From Symbiodinium natans (taxonomy: Eukaryota; Sar; Dinophyceae; Suessiales; Symbiodiniaceae): a stretch of DNA of 64,000 nucleotides. The stretch spans positions 125,001 through 189,000 of the forward strand of contig CAJNDS010002296.1 of the NCBI GenBank assembly GCA_905221605.1, written 5' to 3'. The translations under genes and the position numbers were made by a program. Shown here one piece after another: positions 13,301 to 22,100 of this stretch; the stretch's first letter is position 1, and every line of letters begins with the position of its first letter. The notes beneath the pieces were generated by a model, which was given only the letters and a program-made list of their open reading frames with translations, had not been told where the DNA came from and made no database searches.

Positions 13301-15789
13301 CACCGATTCTGGAGGTCCATGAGCCATGTGCGCACCAAACCTGCGAGTTGGTGGTGTTCGCCTTCAACGGCGCCCTGGCTCTGGTGCGAGTACGGCGGTG
13401 ACTCCCGCACTCGAACCTTGTGTGCCCCCATCCGGTTTCTTACAGCCACAGCAACGTTTCTCAACGCTCCTTCTTGGTCAATTTGCAGGATCACTCTTTT
13501 GTGTCCCAAATTGTTCAGGTAGAGCTCTATTGCGTCCAACACAAATGGTCCGCACTCCTGACCTTTTCTAGGCACCTGTACGCTGCACGGCCAGCCGGTG
13601 TCGCGGTCAACCAGCGTCAGTACCGTGACGAGAACAGACTCGTTCTCCGGCGCGAGCCTTTGCTGCGCCCCTCGCGAGTAGAAGGTGTAGTCCATTTGGA
13701 CCGTCGCTTCCAATGCGCCTTCTCCCGCGTCTTTCTTTCGGCGGTGGTGCCCGCCTCGCCCGGCCCCCTGCACGCATTCCGGACACCAGCTCTGGAATGG
13801 CAGGTGAGTGAGTCTATGGCGCTCTTTCTCTTCGGCACATGGCACGCTTTCCTCGTTCGGCTCGGGATCCGCCGGCGGGGCTACCGCTTCAAGGTCCTGG
13901 CGTTCTTCGCCTTCACCCTCATTGGCTTCGGCAGCTGCTGCCTCGGCCTGCGCGGCTTCTGCCTCCCGCTGTTCTTCAGCGATAGCGAATTCCTCGACCG
14001 CTTGAGCTTCCAGGTCGTCGGGAAAATCCTCAACGGCCGCTATGGTCACGTGCTTGCTGGGTTTGGCCATTTCAGCGTAAGGTAGCAGGAATTGCTTTCC
14101 ACTTCGGACGAAATCGGCTCGTGAGCCGTCAGCCCACTCAATGTGCGAGCCTGACGCGTGGAACACAACCCGCGCTCCAGCATCCACCGCTCGGTTCACA
14201 GACAGAATGTCATCTGTGATACCTTCAACCACTTGAAACGTGGTTCGTGCATTCTGGCGGTGGTCCCCGCCTAGTCGCAGCAGAGGTTCCGTGGCGCCTA
14301 GGGTGTTGAGCGGCGTGTCGTCCACACTGTACAGAGCCATTTGTCCTTTCGGGTCAAGTTTACTGGAAAAGGTTCCCGGGCGGCAAACGGAAACAGCGGC
14401 ACCAGTATCCACCAGGAGGTGTCCTTGGCGGAGGTCGTTGTTCCGCACAGCTAGCACTCGCATGGGCTCATCCGAGATGTGTCTCACACCAGGTTTTGCC
14501 GTAGTCGCGGCGCTGCCCGCCTGGGAAGCGGAGGGACCCGCTGAGAGCTGTGACGAAGCGTCGTCAGCAACAGCGTTTACTCCGCCCTTTGGCGTTCCTT
14601 TGCCTTTTCCTTTCACATTGTACCAGCAGTCTTTCACTGTGTGTCCAGTTCGCCAGCATATGGGGCACTTCTCCTTTTCTTTTTGCTGGTTGTGTTGCTG
14701 GTTTCTTTTGTCTTGGCCCTTTCCACCCTTCTCGGGTTTGTTCCCCCCTTTGGGGTCTTTGTCTTTTCCTTTGCCCTTCTTTTCTTTTCCTTTCCCCTTG
14801 TCGCCTTTGGCATCGCCGACTTTGCCAATATCCATGGCATCGGGATCGTGAGCTGCTCGGCGGCTTGTCTGAGCATAACCACCCGACGGTGTCCACACCC
14901 TCTTTGCTTGCAGGTATGAGACTACCACAGCCCGAACCTCATCGTACGATCCTAGCGACGAAGCATGCATTGCCAAGTGCTGCTTCAGGGCCTGGGGCGA
15001 TTCGACCATAAGTAGCGCTCGCTTGTCTTCATCTGAGATGGCCTTTTCGGCTCCAAACTCGGATTCATACTTCGCGAGATCCAGCTCCCATTCTTGAAGA
15101 GCTGCACTAAAGTCGCCCTCTTTGTTTGGAAACTTCGGCGAAAGCAGGGCTCGTCTCCAAATGAGACCTCTGTTGGCCTGCTCGGGATGAAACTCTCGCC
15201 ACAGCATTCGCCACAGGACGAATCCATTTTGGTTTCTCGTGCCCCTTGCAATCTTCAATGCAGCTGGGCATTCAGCGATGAGCGATACCAGCATCCCGAA
15301 CAGTTTGACTGAGAGAGCTCGGTATTCGTCGCTCTCTTCGGTCGGTGTGTTGTCACTTTGACTCTTTCTGGCTTCCTCTAAGTGCACTGGAAAACTTTCG
15401 TCCACGAGTGCAGCAAAGGTTTCAACTTGCCACACAAACCTTTCCCAATCCTCTACTCCCTTTAAGGGTTTGGGGGGTTTAATGGCTTGTTTAAGTAAGT
15501 CTACCCCTTTCAGCGGTGCTGCTAAACCTAACAGTCCTTGGGGTGAAACGCTACCTACCGCTGCGGCCGCCGCTGCTCTGCTGGCTGCGGTGCCACCCGC
15601 GGCGGTGCTACCCGCCTGTTGGAGTTCCAGGAGCTGTTGCTCCAACAGTTGGGTGCGATGCTGGCTTTGAGCCAGCTGCTCTTGCAACCCACGGTGGGCC
15701 TCCTCTGCCCTTCGGAGGGCGTCAGTGAGTCCCGTGAGCTGCCTGCTCACCTCCTCAGCGGTGAGTTGTGTCGTCCCCGCCATCGCCAT
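10279..15789 (-). CDS. Element A gag-pol polyprotein
   Basis: 1836 residues, uninterrupted. A coiled coil at about 8-58 and a copia-type gag at about 95-300 are followed by a Lys/Gly-rich tail and a CCHC knuckle (CPICWRTGHTVKDC, about 375). An aspartic protease with DTGA lies near 457. Integrase has a His/Cys zinc region (HLPFQSWCPEC, about 663) and a DDE triad (MDYTF, IDQEG, VEGEH). RT begins near 1183; its active site is HHIDD near 1378, so the usual Tyr of YxDD is His. RNase H starts near 1560 with SDSDW and ends with a NPANFLTK motif. After RNase H there is one hydrophobic segment (LWLGLLGWFVLLYHMV, about 1770-1787) and an acidic tail. It makes the particle, processes itself, copies RNA to cDNA and integrates it. 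Overlaps with ORF1 and ORF3 are both in the +1 relation. Confidence 0.95.
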   Translation of the reverse strand: MAMAGTTQLTAEEVSRQLTGLTDALRRAEEAHRGLQEQLAQSQHRTQLLEQQLLELQQAGSTAAGGTAASRAAAAAAVGSVSPQGLLGLAAPLKGVDLLKQAIKPPKPLKGVEDWERFVWQVETFAALVDESFPVHLEEARKSQSDNTPTEESDEYRALSVKLFGMLVSLIAECPAALKIARGTRNQNGFVLWRMLWREFHPEQANRGLIWRRALLSPKFPNKEGDFSAALQEWELDLAKYESEFGAEKAISDEDKRALLMVESPQALKQHLAMHASSLGSYDEVRAVVVSYLQAKRVWTPSGGYAQTSRRAAHDPDAMDIGKVGDAKGDKGKGKEKKGKGKDKDPKGGNKPEKGGKGQDKRNQQHNQQKEKEKCPICWRTGHTVKDCWYNVKGKGKGTPKGGVNAVADDASSQLSAGPSASQAGSAATTAKPGVRHISDEPMRVLAVRNNDLRQGHLLVDTGAAVSVCRPGTFSSKLDPKGQMALYSVDDTPLNTLGATEPLLRLGGDHRQNARTTFQVVEGITDDILSVNRAVDAGARVVFHASGSHIEWADGSRADFVRSGKQFLLPYAEMAKPSKHVTIAAVEDFPDDLEAQAVEEFAIAEEQREAEAAQAEAAAAEANEGEGEERQDLEAVAPPADPEPNEESVPCAEEKERHRLTHLPFQSWCPECVQGAGRGGHHRRKKDAGEGALEATVQMDYTFYSRGAQQRLAPENESVLVTVLTLVDRDTGWPCSVQVPRKGQECGPFVLDAIELYLNNLGHKRVILQIDQEGALRNVAVAVRNRMGAHKVRVRESPPYSHQSQGAVEGEHHQLAGLVRTWLMDLQNRCPNCMVDVNHVVFPWLVKYVAWSAARFQVRTADKMTAYKIVNGVEYLSPICKFGETVMAKLPKPGTKAQRRWIRGIWVGRLERDNTNIILTEAGALSVRSVRRLPPDAQANRTLMGTVAGVPWALRQGRTLRQAPALQAEPLVLPAPPLMQAETEGDHVEQEGAAQIPSMAHDGPEERMDKDALDVEGAAAAESLEPREDMDVFDGDTGAGVLVSPEETAEAEAIRNAAPSSPTTSDGPSAESAGAAAGSPRAPAGMAYPTGLGEGGLATKRSGTAPPAEETRPPKQPKAEAKKSQRVGKLQVQDLWKKVEEWANADDPAVAQQRLATVMEYLDSVPDPQQIQKAREEQLWKLWRLNAFTPVMRWDKPADAQTFHYKWVDKVKDGVCKSRFTCADTRRSYTPEMEQDMRVFVPTPTPEAHALLEITALQRGCAMRTFDIVAAFLIGKDRGAQNENWVYMRPPAEWKPIFDQWVREQPPSEQSKLRGQFADMLFRLDANLYGRRTAGSVYRDELEELLCHKLSQTGRYAFKRGVKDPCIYRCMKTGIIVVHHIDDGRCAGNAALLNTFLDEDMCSHCEITTGPLEAEGVSVEVLGKTKTRLEGCILTAPDAKHARNIIEALGLKPGEKSPVPSRKPDLSDVTPLSAGDAAKYRSAVGSGIYLSADRRDIQYAVKELARHMAEPRQCDTQQARLLGKYLQQAPDLVRVTALDPSAYEGPMTLDVFSDSDWGGCVETRRSTDCHVVVLGGAIVATSTQTQPGLPATSSPDAELRGISRACREAIFVHELATMDFGLEVEIPRLWSDSSTGITAAKRIGPGTKLRHLDVSEFYVQGAVQAGKALLRKVKGTENPANFLTKHPKSGNEVLQALPSLGMVDPKHVAGATAQEKHTVKFVRVNPPTSWKPVFPFKPTLAIAGITMASQILGVKAQPREKELLELVLDVTLWLGLLGWFVLLYHMVKGTVRGTLAIYRRVNRHRQHEEEPEPEASEDEAPTQAAENAPPPATPSS

Positions 15790-16468
15790 CTTCGGAGAGG
15801 CGTGGGCTTGGGATCGTGCTCCCAGCTAGGGAGTCTGCTGTTTCCTGGACTTCCACCCAGGAGCTTTGTACCGCAGCTTCGGCTGCGGCGGGGCTGCCCG
15901 CTTCCGGGCTGGGTTCCGCAGCTTCTGCTGCGGCGGTGCTACCCGCTCCTGGAGTGTCCGAGGGGCTATAGTCAACCTCCTCTTTCACTGAGATCCAGGA
16001 GTCTCGGAGCTCAGACGCAGCTTTGGCTGCCGCACTTGCGAGGGGTTCCTCGTTCGGATCCTCGCTCTTCACCCCTGCAGATGGGGCGTGGGGTCCTTCC
16101 GGTTCGCCCGGATCCCCTTCGAGCTTGATGGCCCGAATTCTTTCTGCGGCTGCACTTGCTGCCGCTTCAGTCTGCACGGGCAGACTTCCAGTCTCGTAGT
16201 CGATGGTGCTGACTGACGAGCTGGAGGAGGATTCGGACTCAGAGACTTCTGAGCGTTCCTCCGCGGGGCTACCCGCTGGCTCGGCTGCCGCCGGCGCTGG
16301 GGTGAGAACGACTGGCTCACCTGGCTCAGTCGAGGTTTCCGCCTGCTGAGGCGGTTCTACCCGCGCGGACTTGGCTGACGAGTTAGCGCAGGCTGCTCGT
16401 CGCTCTTGACCGCGCTGGATGCGCTCCTCGATCTTCTCAGGTGAGCGCTTTCCCCGAGCTGCCAGCAT
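15755..16468 (-). CDS. Element A ORF1: acidic Ala/Glu/Ser-rich leader protein
   Basis: A frame of about 237 codons from the ATG at 16468, overlapping the polyprotein start by 35 bp in the +1 relation. The frame extends upstream to an ATG at 16549, but those codons are antisense to a LINE fragment, so the natural N terminus may have been displaced. It opens with a basic charged stretch (KRSPEKIEERIQRGQERR) and continues as low-complexity acidic sequence with repeated AGS(T/P)AAAEAA blocks encoded by a small palindromic DNA repeat. Three psi-K-x-E motifs (IKLE, VKSE, VKEE) match the SUMO-acceptor consensus; their use is speculative. No known domain. It may be an N-terminal extension of gag expressed by +1 frameshifting, or a separate leader ORF. 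Confidence 0.5.
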   Translation of the reverse strand: MLAARGKRSPEKIEERIQRGQERRAACANSSAKSARVEPPQQAETSTEPGEPVVLTPAPAAAEPAGSPAEERSEVSESESSSSSSVSTIDYETGSLPVQTEAAASAAAERIRAIKLEGDPGEPEGPHAPSAGVKSEDPNEEPLASAAAKAASELRDSWISVKEEVDYSPSDTPGAGSTAAAEAAEPSPEAGSPAAAEAAVQSSWVEVQETADSLAGSTIPSPRLSEDGDGGDDTTHR

Positions 16469-17697
16469 GGTTCCAAGAAGGCAGGGCCCAAGGCCCGCGA
16501 TCGCTGTGGACCAGGGGCCTCCCGCCCAAACCCGAATGGCAGGTACCACCTCCCCAGGAAGACAATCCCATCTTTTTGGGCATATGGGCTGACAAAGAGC
16601 CCCTCAGTGACCCGGAGCTTGTTTATGGCACAGATGCTAGCGGTGGCCCTTTCACGGCGGACCCGAGACTCCGGAAGGTAGCCTACGCAGTGGTGGCCTG
16701 CAAAAAGCAGGGCCAAGACTATGTCCAGGTCGGGGCAATCGTCGGCCAAGTCCCTGGACCACAGACGGTTTTTCGGGGTGAGATGTATGCAGTTTTGCAG
16801 CTGGCCCGCTATACCGAAGGCCCTATTGACACGACACTAGACTGCCTTGGTGTCCCGAAACGAGTCCGCAGCCCAAAGCCGGGGAAAACCCACGGTGACA
16901 TCTGGGTGGAGCTGCAAGCCACGGATGTCAACCGCCTCAAAATGAAATGGGTTCCGTCCCATGTTTCAGAGGAGGAGTTCCTCCGGAAGGTTGGTGCGGA
17001 AAACTCGTGGAGACAGCAGGTCAATGACCTGGCAGATAAACTGTGTGGGGAAAAAGCGGCCGAGCTGGCCCGCCCTGATGCCCGGGCAGCCAGTCAGTAT
17101 CAGGACCATTGCAGCAAAAAGGCCCAAGAGTTCCTGGCGAGCAGGGCTGAAAAGATCCTCACCGCTGTAGGGGAAAATCAGCACCCAGTCTACAAGGTCT
17201 TCCTGCAGGAAAAGCAGGCCCGCAAGAACCCCGAGGCCGCTGCCAGGCCCTGCAAAAAGCGGATTGGATCCAACATAGGTCGTGGCCACACCACTACCCA
17301 GCAGGAATGGTTCCAGGAGCTGGTCCGGACCAAATCCGTACATGCCTGGGAGTGGGAAGGTCACAACCTCCGGTGTGCCCAGTGCCAGCTAAAACTTTTG
17401 CACACGAAAAACCGCAAGACCTTAGAGGCACTGGCAGCACACCAATGTGCGCATCAAGGGAGGGTTGCGATCGAAGGGGTACATGTCACGCATGTTTTGA
17501 AACTTTTAGGAACTAGGCAGCTTTGGGTGTGTGAGGGTTGTGGAGGCCAGCTGTCCCTTAAAACCCAAACGGTTTCGCAAAAACTTGCTGCTGCTTGTAG
17601 TTTTAAAAGGATTCCCGATGTAAGTCGCAATTCAAGCCCGAAACAACAAATCCCATCCGCAGCCCTTTTCAGCCAGCACAGGCAGCCAGGCCAGTAG
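16441..17697 (+). pseudogene. Antisense LINE fragment with RNase H domain inside element A
   Basis: A plus-strand frame of 418 codons. From about 16461 it matches, in DNA and protein, the minus-strand LINE remnant at 61553-62930. It carries an RNase HI-like domain: YGTDASGGP (first Asp), FRGEMYA (Glu), KWVPSH and NDLADKL (last Asp). Downstream there are paired cysteines (RCAQC and VCEGCGG). Compared with the 61.5-kb copy, the frame slips near 17610, so the C terminus is altered. The abrupt left limit fits a 5'-truncated LINE insertion. No target duplication was found, and the right limit is unclear: another frame continues in Pro/Glu-rich sequence to about 18150. Confidence 0.75.
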
Positions 17698-18954
17698 AAG
17701 GGGGACCTGCCCTCCCAGGGCCAGGAGGCCCAGGAGGCCCCAGTGAAGAGTGAAGGAGAAAAGCCGGAGGGTGGGGCCTCTGCGGAGCAAGAGGCTCTGA
17801 ACCACCCCACCGGCGCCGACACTCAGGAGGGGCTACCCTCCCAAGCCAGTGCCTCCTCCAATGCGGCCCCTGCCAAACCGAAAAAAGAAAAGCAACCAGG
17901 AACCACCAACCACAGCACCGGCAGGGGAGGGGCAGCCTCCGGAGGCCAAGGCTTGGGAGAGTAGAAAGAGGGAGGTTCCTCCTCCAAACAGGCAGCCCGG
18001 AAAAGCCCAAGGCACCGGAGGGTGGTCCTCCCGCTGGTGGGGGGCCTCCCGAGACTGGGACCAGGCCCAGAGCTCAGGAGGGGATACCTCCGAAACCAGC
18101 GCAGAGCCTGCCCCCGTGGCAGAGCAGGCCCACAAGCCCCGGCAGACCTAAACACGGGGACCAGGCCAGCAGCCGAGGGAGGTAGCCTTGTCCTCCGAGC
18201 AAGCAGCCGCGGTCGAGGCAATGGCCTCGCCAATCAGCTGCCTGACCGGGCCTCCTATGAGGTCCAAGGCGAGGTCAGGTACCTGACCATTCTTGCTCGG
18301 GGCTGGCTCTTTCGCTTCCAGCACTGGTTGTTTTCGTCCCAAACCCACTCGGGCGGAGGACGTTCCCACCAAGGCTTTCCCCTGGGCTTGGCGGGTCTAC
18401 CCGCACTGGAAGCAGAAGCGGGTTCTCTGTGCCGCGGGCTGCGGCTTCTCGTGGGCTCTGTCGGCCCTGTGGGCGGGTGCGCCTCTACCCACGAGTGGAC
18501 CCCGGACCAATTGGCCCACGGATCTGGTTCTGGGTTTTCCTCTTCCCAGACTTGCTGCTGCCAACTCCAATGTTGGTCAGCCTCAGCTTGGTGGTTGTCC
18601 CACCAGGAACCAGACTGGTCCCGATTCCAACCCCAGTCGTGCCAGTCCCTGTCGGACGTGGTTACGAGACTAGGGCGGATCTACCCGCACAAAGCTGGGC
18701 AAATCCAGAGGTGAAGACCGGCTCGGTTGGCTCGGCCTGTGGTCCTGGTTTGTCGGCCCAGGTGCCGAAAGTTAGACCTCTAGGCGGGTCTACCCGCACT
18801 AAGCTTCAAAGCCTAGTGCTTCTTTCCCCGGGTTTCTGGTCCCCGGTGACCGTTGCTTGCACCTGCAGGGCGGTGCTACCCGCAGACAGCAAAGGCAGCT
18901 CCTCCAGACCTGCGGGGCTGCCCGCTCGGAGATGCTGGCCCTGGGCTCAGCAGA
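17698..18954 (-). other. Element A leader, no confident CDS
   Basis: GC-rich sequence between the LINE fragment and the primer-binding site. Open frames exist on both strands but none has a recognised domain. Several 14-bp palindromes and related GGAGGGGNTACCTCC-type hairpins occur (around 17825 and 18080). On the minus strand an ATG formed at the LTR/PBS junction (18968) opens a six-codon frame ending in TGA. Confidence 0.5.
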
Positions 18955-18966
18955 GCTCCGCTACCA
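18955..18966 (-). other. Element A primer-binding site
   Basis: On the minus strand TGGTAGCGGAGC directly follows the 5' LTR. It is complementary to a tRNA ending GCTCCGCTACCA. The implied A1-U72 pair is the hallmark of eukaryotic initiator Met tRNA. The identical 12-mer is present in elements B and C. Confidence 0.9.
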
Positions 18967-19151
18967 TGCGAAAGCTCAGAGGCTGTTTCGGGGGTCCTAC
19001 TGGGCTCAGGGTAGGACACTCCTTTTTCTCTTCGCTTGAAGCCTCAAAAGGGCTGCGGTTGCGCAGTGGTTTCTATACAGCGTAGGGGTAGCCTTTAGCT
19101 CAAGCCCTCGGAGTGTTGGGTAATTAAGCTACTTACCGTAGATAAATCGCA
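18967..19151 (-). repeat. Element A 5' LTR (185 bp)
   Basis: Matches 9598-9782 with no difference seen. It should hold the promoter for the minus-strand transcript; no core promoter motif can be assigned with confidence. Confidence 0.93.
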
Positions 19152-19156
19152 GAAAT
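19152..19156. repeat. Target-site duplication GAAAT (right, element A)
   Basis: Exact repeat of 9593-9597 on the outer side of the right LTR. Confidence 0.9.
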
Positions 19157-22100
19157 GGAGGTCGGTGCGATGGTCATCGAAAAGAACCGGTAAGCTCTCC
19201 TTTTCAATTGCGTCGAAGCTAACGGAAGTGAGGTCTACAGGAAAATACTCACAGCATGTTTTTGAAAAGGTCCCTCAGCGCAAGGCTTTTTTGAGGTCAT
19301 CCACCTCATGCAATCTCTGGCCCAACGGCATGAAGCAAATCGATCCAAGTAGGGACACAGCACTAAGCAATGCCATTCCATCACAAACCAGACAGAATGC
19401 AAAGGCTGAGCTACCTGCATTCGCACGTGAACTCTCCGTTGACTTGCCTCATGTTCAGAACGTAGCAGTATTGTTCGGCCTTCGGTCAGCAACATTACCG
19501 AGAGAGCCTTGTCCTGACGCTTCCCTGAATCCACCATTTGGCTCCACGAGAACTGGGAAGGGAACTTCGGAAATGACATGTTCTGATGACTTGAATGTGC
19601 TATGGTCCTCTGACTCTGATGAGCGGGAAATAGATCATTACAAGTTACCCGCCATTCTCAACTTGCAGCTGCCCCAGCATGACTGACCGAACATGTGGCA
19701 TCGCCACCTAAGCAGCCCATCTTCAAAAAGAACCAAGGAGCACAGCCACAGTCCATGCATCCAGGTTGCATGTGTCCTGCTGTCGGTCCATAAGAAAATG
19801 CGGCACATCCGCTGCTGCGGTTGCCTGCAACACGGAAACGGGGGTCGCTGAACGAAGAACGTCACACTGTGGCAACGGAGCTGAAGCTTGGTTCCTACGA
19901 TCTCCCACGACGAATTACCTTGCACGACTTAGGCTTCCTTTCCTGCAGGGATTCAAGCGGCGGGAAGCTTGCCATAGCACGCAGCAGCCATCCATCACAA
20001 GGACCTGCCTGCCAACGGATGCCTCACTCTGAGGCAATTAAAATTGCAATGACATGGGCACCACTATTTGAAACCACAACACCAGTGCAAATGCATGCTG
20101 GAAAGCCCGTGCCGTAATCGGGGAACGCCGCAATGGGGAAAGGCGCTGTCGCCAAGGACAACCAAAAAGCAGCAAGCCGATAGACACAGGCTCATCCATG
20201 TCGCGAGGCAGAAGCATGCTCATCGAGCCCGACATGACACTCAAGAATTGGAAGGATGCTCTTCATGGGTGTTTGGGTCCTTCTCGCATGCAAAATTTGC
20301 TTTCCAACCCTGTATCACTGCAACATCAGACGCCAAAATGCCAACATATGTCAACATAATTCACACTTCATCCTTGAGCACGACCTCAAACGACATCCCC
20401 GAACCTCCAGCACCGACCGCAACACATGTGTTTGGAGGTTTTGGATTCAAAATGGTTGGACAAAGGCTGACGAGAATTCGGATGGGTCCGGCACGAGACT
20501 TTGTTTGCAGGTTTGGCTACAATGGTTGGAGAAAGACTGATGCAGAGAATTCGGATGGCTGCGGTCCGAGACTTTGCTTGGAGATCTTCGAGGTCTTCGC
20601 TGCGCGTTCTACCTGATGCGTAGTTTTGCCCTCCCACCCTGCCGAAGCTGACTGCGCATAGTTGCTCGCCCAGGCTTGTGCTGGACAGGCATCAACAGCA
20701 GCCCCAAAGCATCACCAGCACATACCAGCACGCATCGACGCGGGCATTCTGAGCACCACCAGTTTGCGTTGGAGTAGCATGCCCTTCAGTCGCATGGCTT
20801 GCTCTGTGTTAGTACCACCAGCGTGGCCACCAGCAGCACCCAAGCACTATCAGCTCCGGCCACGCCAGTCTCCGCACCCCCAGCATGCGTCAGCACTAAT
20901 ACGTAGTCAGACGTCGTGGCTCCCGGCTAAGTCAAGAAAGGTCGCCCAGGGGTGCGTGGAGCGGCCGGCCAGGGGCAGCCCAACGCTGTATTGGCAATGG
21001 CGCCCGGAAAAGTGGCCAGAAGTCGTGCACGAACGGTTTCGTGGTTGCCCATTCCCCCCAGCATCGTTTGCAGCGTCGCCCAAATGGCATCGTCATGCCC
21101 AAGTGCGTACGTCGCCCACGCCGAGGGAGGCATGATGCGAATGGCATGGCAACGCACAAAAACACTAGCAACAAGGCGTTTTGTAGATCTAGAAGCTTCG
21201 GCATCTGGTCAAGGAACAACTGCTCTGAACGCAACCTTTCCTTTTGCCCCAGATCGTCGCCCAGCTCCGCAATCCCCAGCGAGGCAGCGACATGCCGTTC
21301 TCGCATGTTCTCGCACTTCACATTTTTTTTCGAGAACGCACGTTGCTTCCGGCCTTGGCTCCTGCCGCTCGAGACCTCCTCCACTCTCAATCCGGTCCGC
21401 ATGCCGGTATGTGGTTCGCCACGATACCTTCGGATGCAGCGTCCACCCTCACACCGAACCTCATGCACGTCGCAATGCGGCGCCGGGGCAACGACCAATG
21501 GTGAGGCCTTGTGCGACGCAACGCTGGTTTTCCACGTTCTAGCTGCCTTCGCGGGTTCCCGTGCTTAGTGAGTGCCTCTCGCCAACGTCGGAGCACCTGC
21601 ACGAAGGTTCCACGGACGCAGCTCGCATGAAAGGAGGCGCATCCCGCAGTGCGGAGGGAAGGGATGCCGCATCTCGGCTGCCAGATCGATGTCTGCATGG
21701 GCCCTGCATGGCCCTGCCAATCGGATCTAAGCGATTTCAGTTTCCAGCTTGGCTGAAGGCTGCAGCGCCCAGTCGCGGCACATCGCCCATTTCAGCGTGT
21801 GCCACCCGAGGATAGATGTTAGAACCTACATGATGCATTCCAGCTATCTGCAACACACATGTGTTATTCTGCGGCAACGAGGTGACAGTGAATTGTGCTT
21901 GCGCCTTGGAGTTTGCTGGCGACAAACCGGTGACCCTCATCATTGGCACAAGGTGATCGAAGATGGGATCCCGGCGTAGCAACGTTGGAAAAGCTTCGGA
22001 GCACGCTGAGGATGACGCCCAAGATCCCTCATCTCAAGCGACGCAAGCGTCATCCAGGAGCACGTGAGTGGCGTCAATCGCGAGCTGCGCCCCGTGCCAA

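Larger units (their letters stand above)
9840..18925. repeat. Dispersed 14-bp palindrome family in element A
   Basis: The consensus GCGG(G/T)NCTACCCGC, or the same with GCCCGC at the end, recurs at about 9840, 10652, 13741, 13875, 14257, 14507, 15587, 15602, 15888, 15933, 16263, 16351, 18391, 18675, 18784, 18870 and 18912. Each copy is a five-base inverted repeat around a four-base centre. Copies lie in the leader and also inside coding sequence, where they encode AGSTAA- or AGSPAA-type peptides. I did not notice the family in elements B or C. Confidence 0.75.
9598..19151 (-). mobile_element. Element A: Ty1/copia-type LTR retrotransposon, full length
   Basis: The 9.55-kb element has identical-looking 185-bp LTRs, a GAAAT target duplication, a primer-binding site next to the right (5') LTR and a polypurine tract next to the left (3') LTR, so it is transcribed on the minus strand. 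Order along the transcript: LTR, PBS, a long leader containing an antisense LINE fragment, ORF1, a gag-protease-integrase-RT-RNase H polyprotein, a small cysteine-rich ORF, PPT, LTR. Integrase before RT places it in the copia group. Intact frames and identical LTRs indicate recent insertion. Confidence 0.95.

Noticed and set aside
14240-14919. Hydrophobic plus-strand ORFs opposite element A gag
   Set aside because: Antisense of the Lys/Gly-rich gag tail and CCHC region.
20932-21542. Overlapping 188- and 196-codon frames on opposite strands as host genes
   Set aside because: Both are open because of high GC; neither has a recognisable domain or plausible codon pattern that favours one strand.
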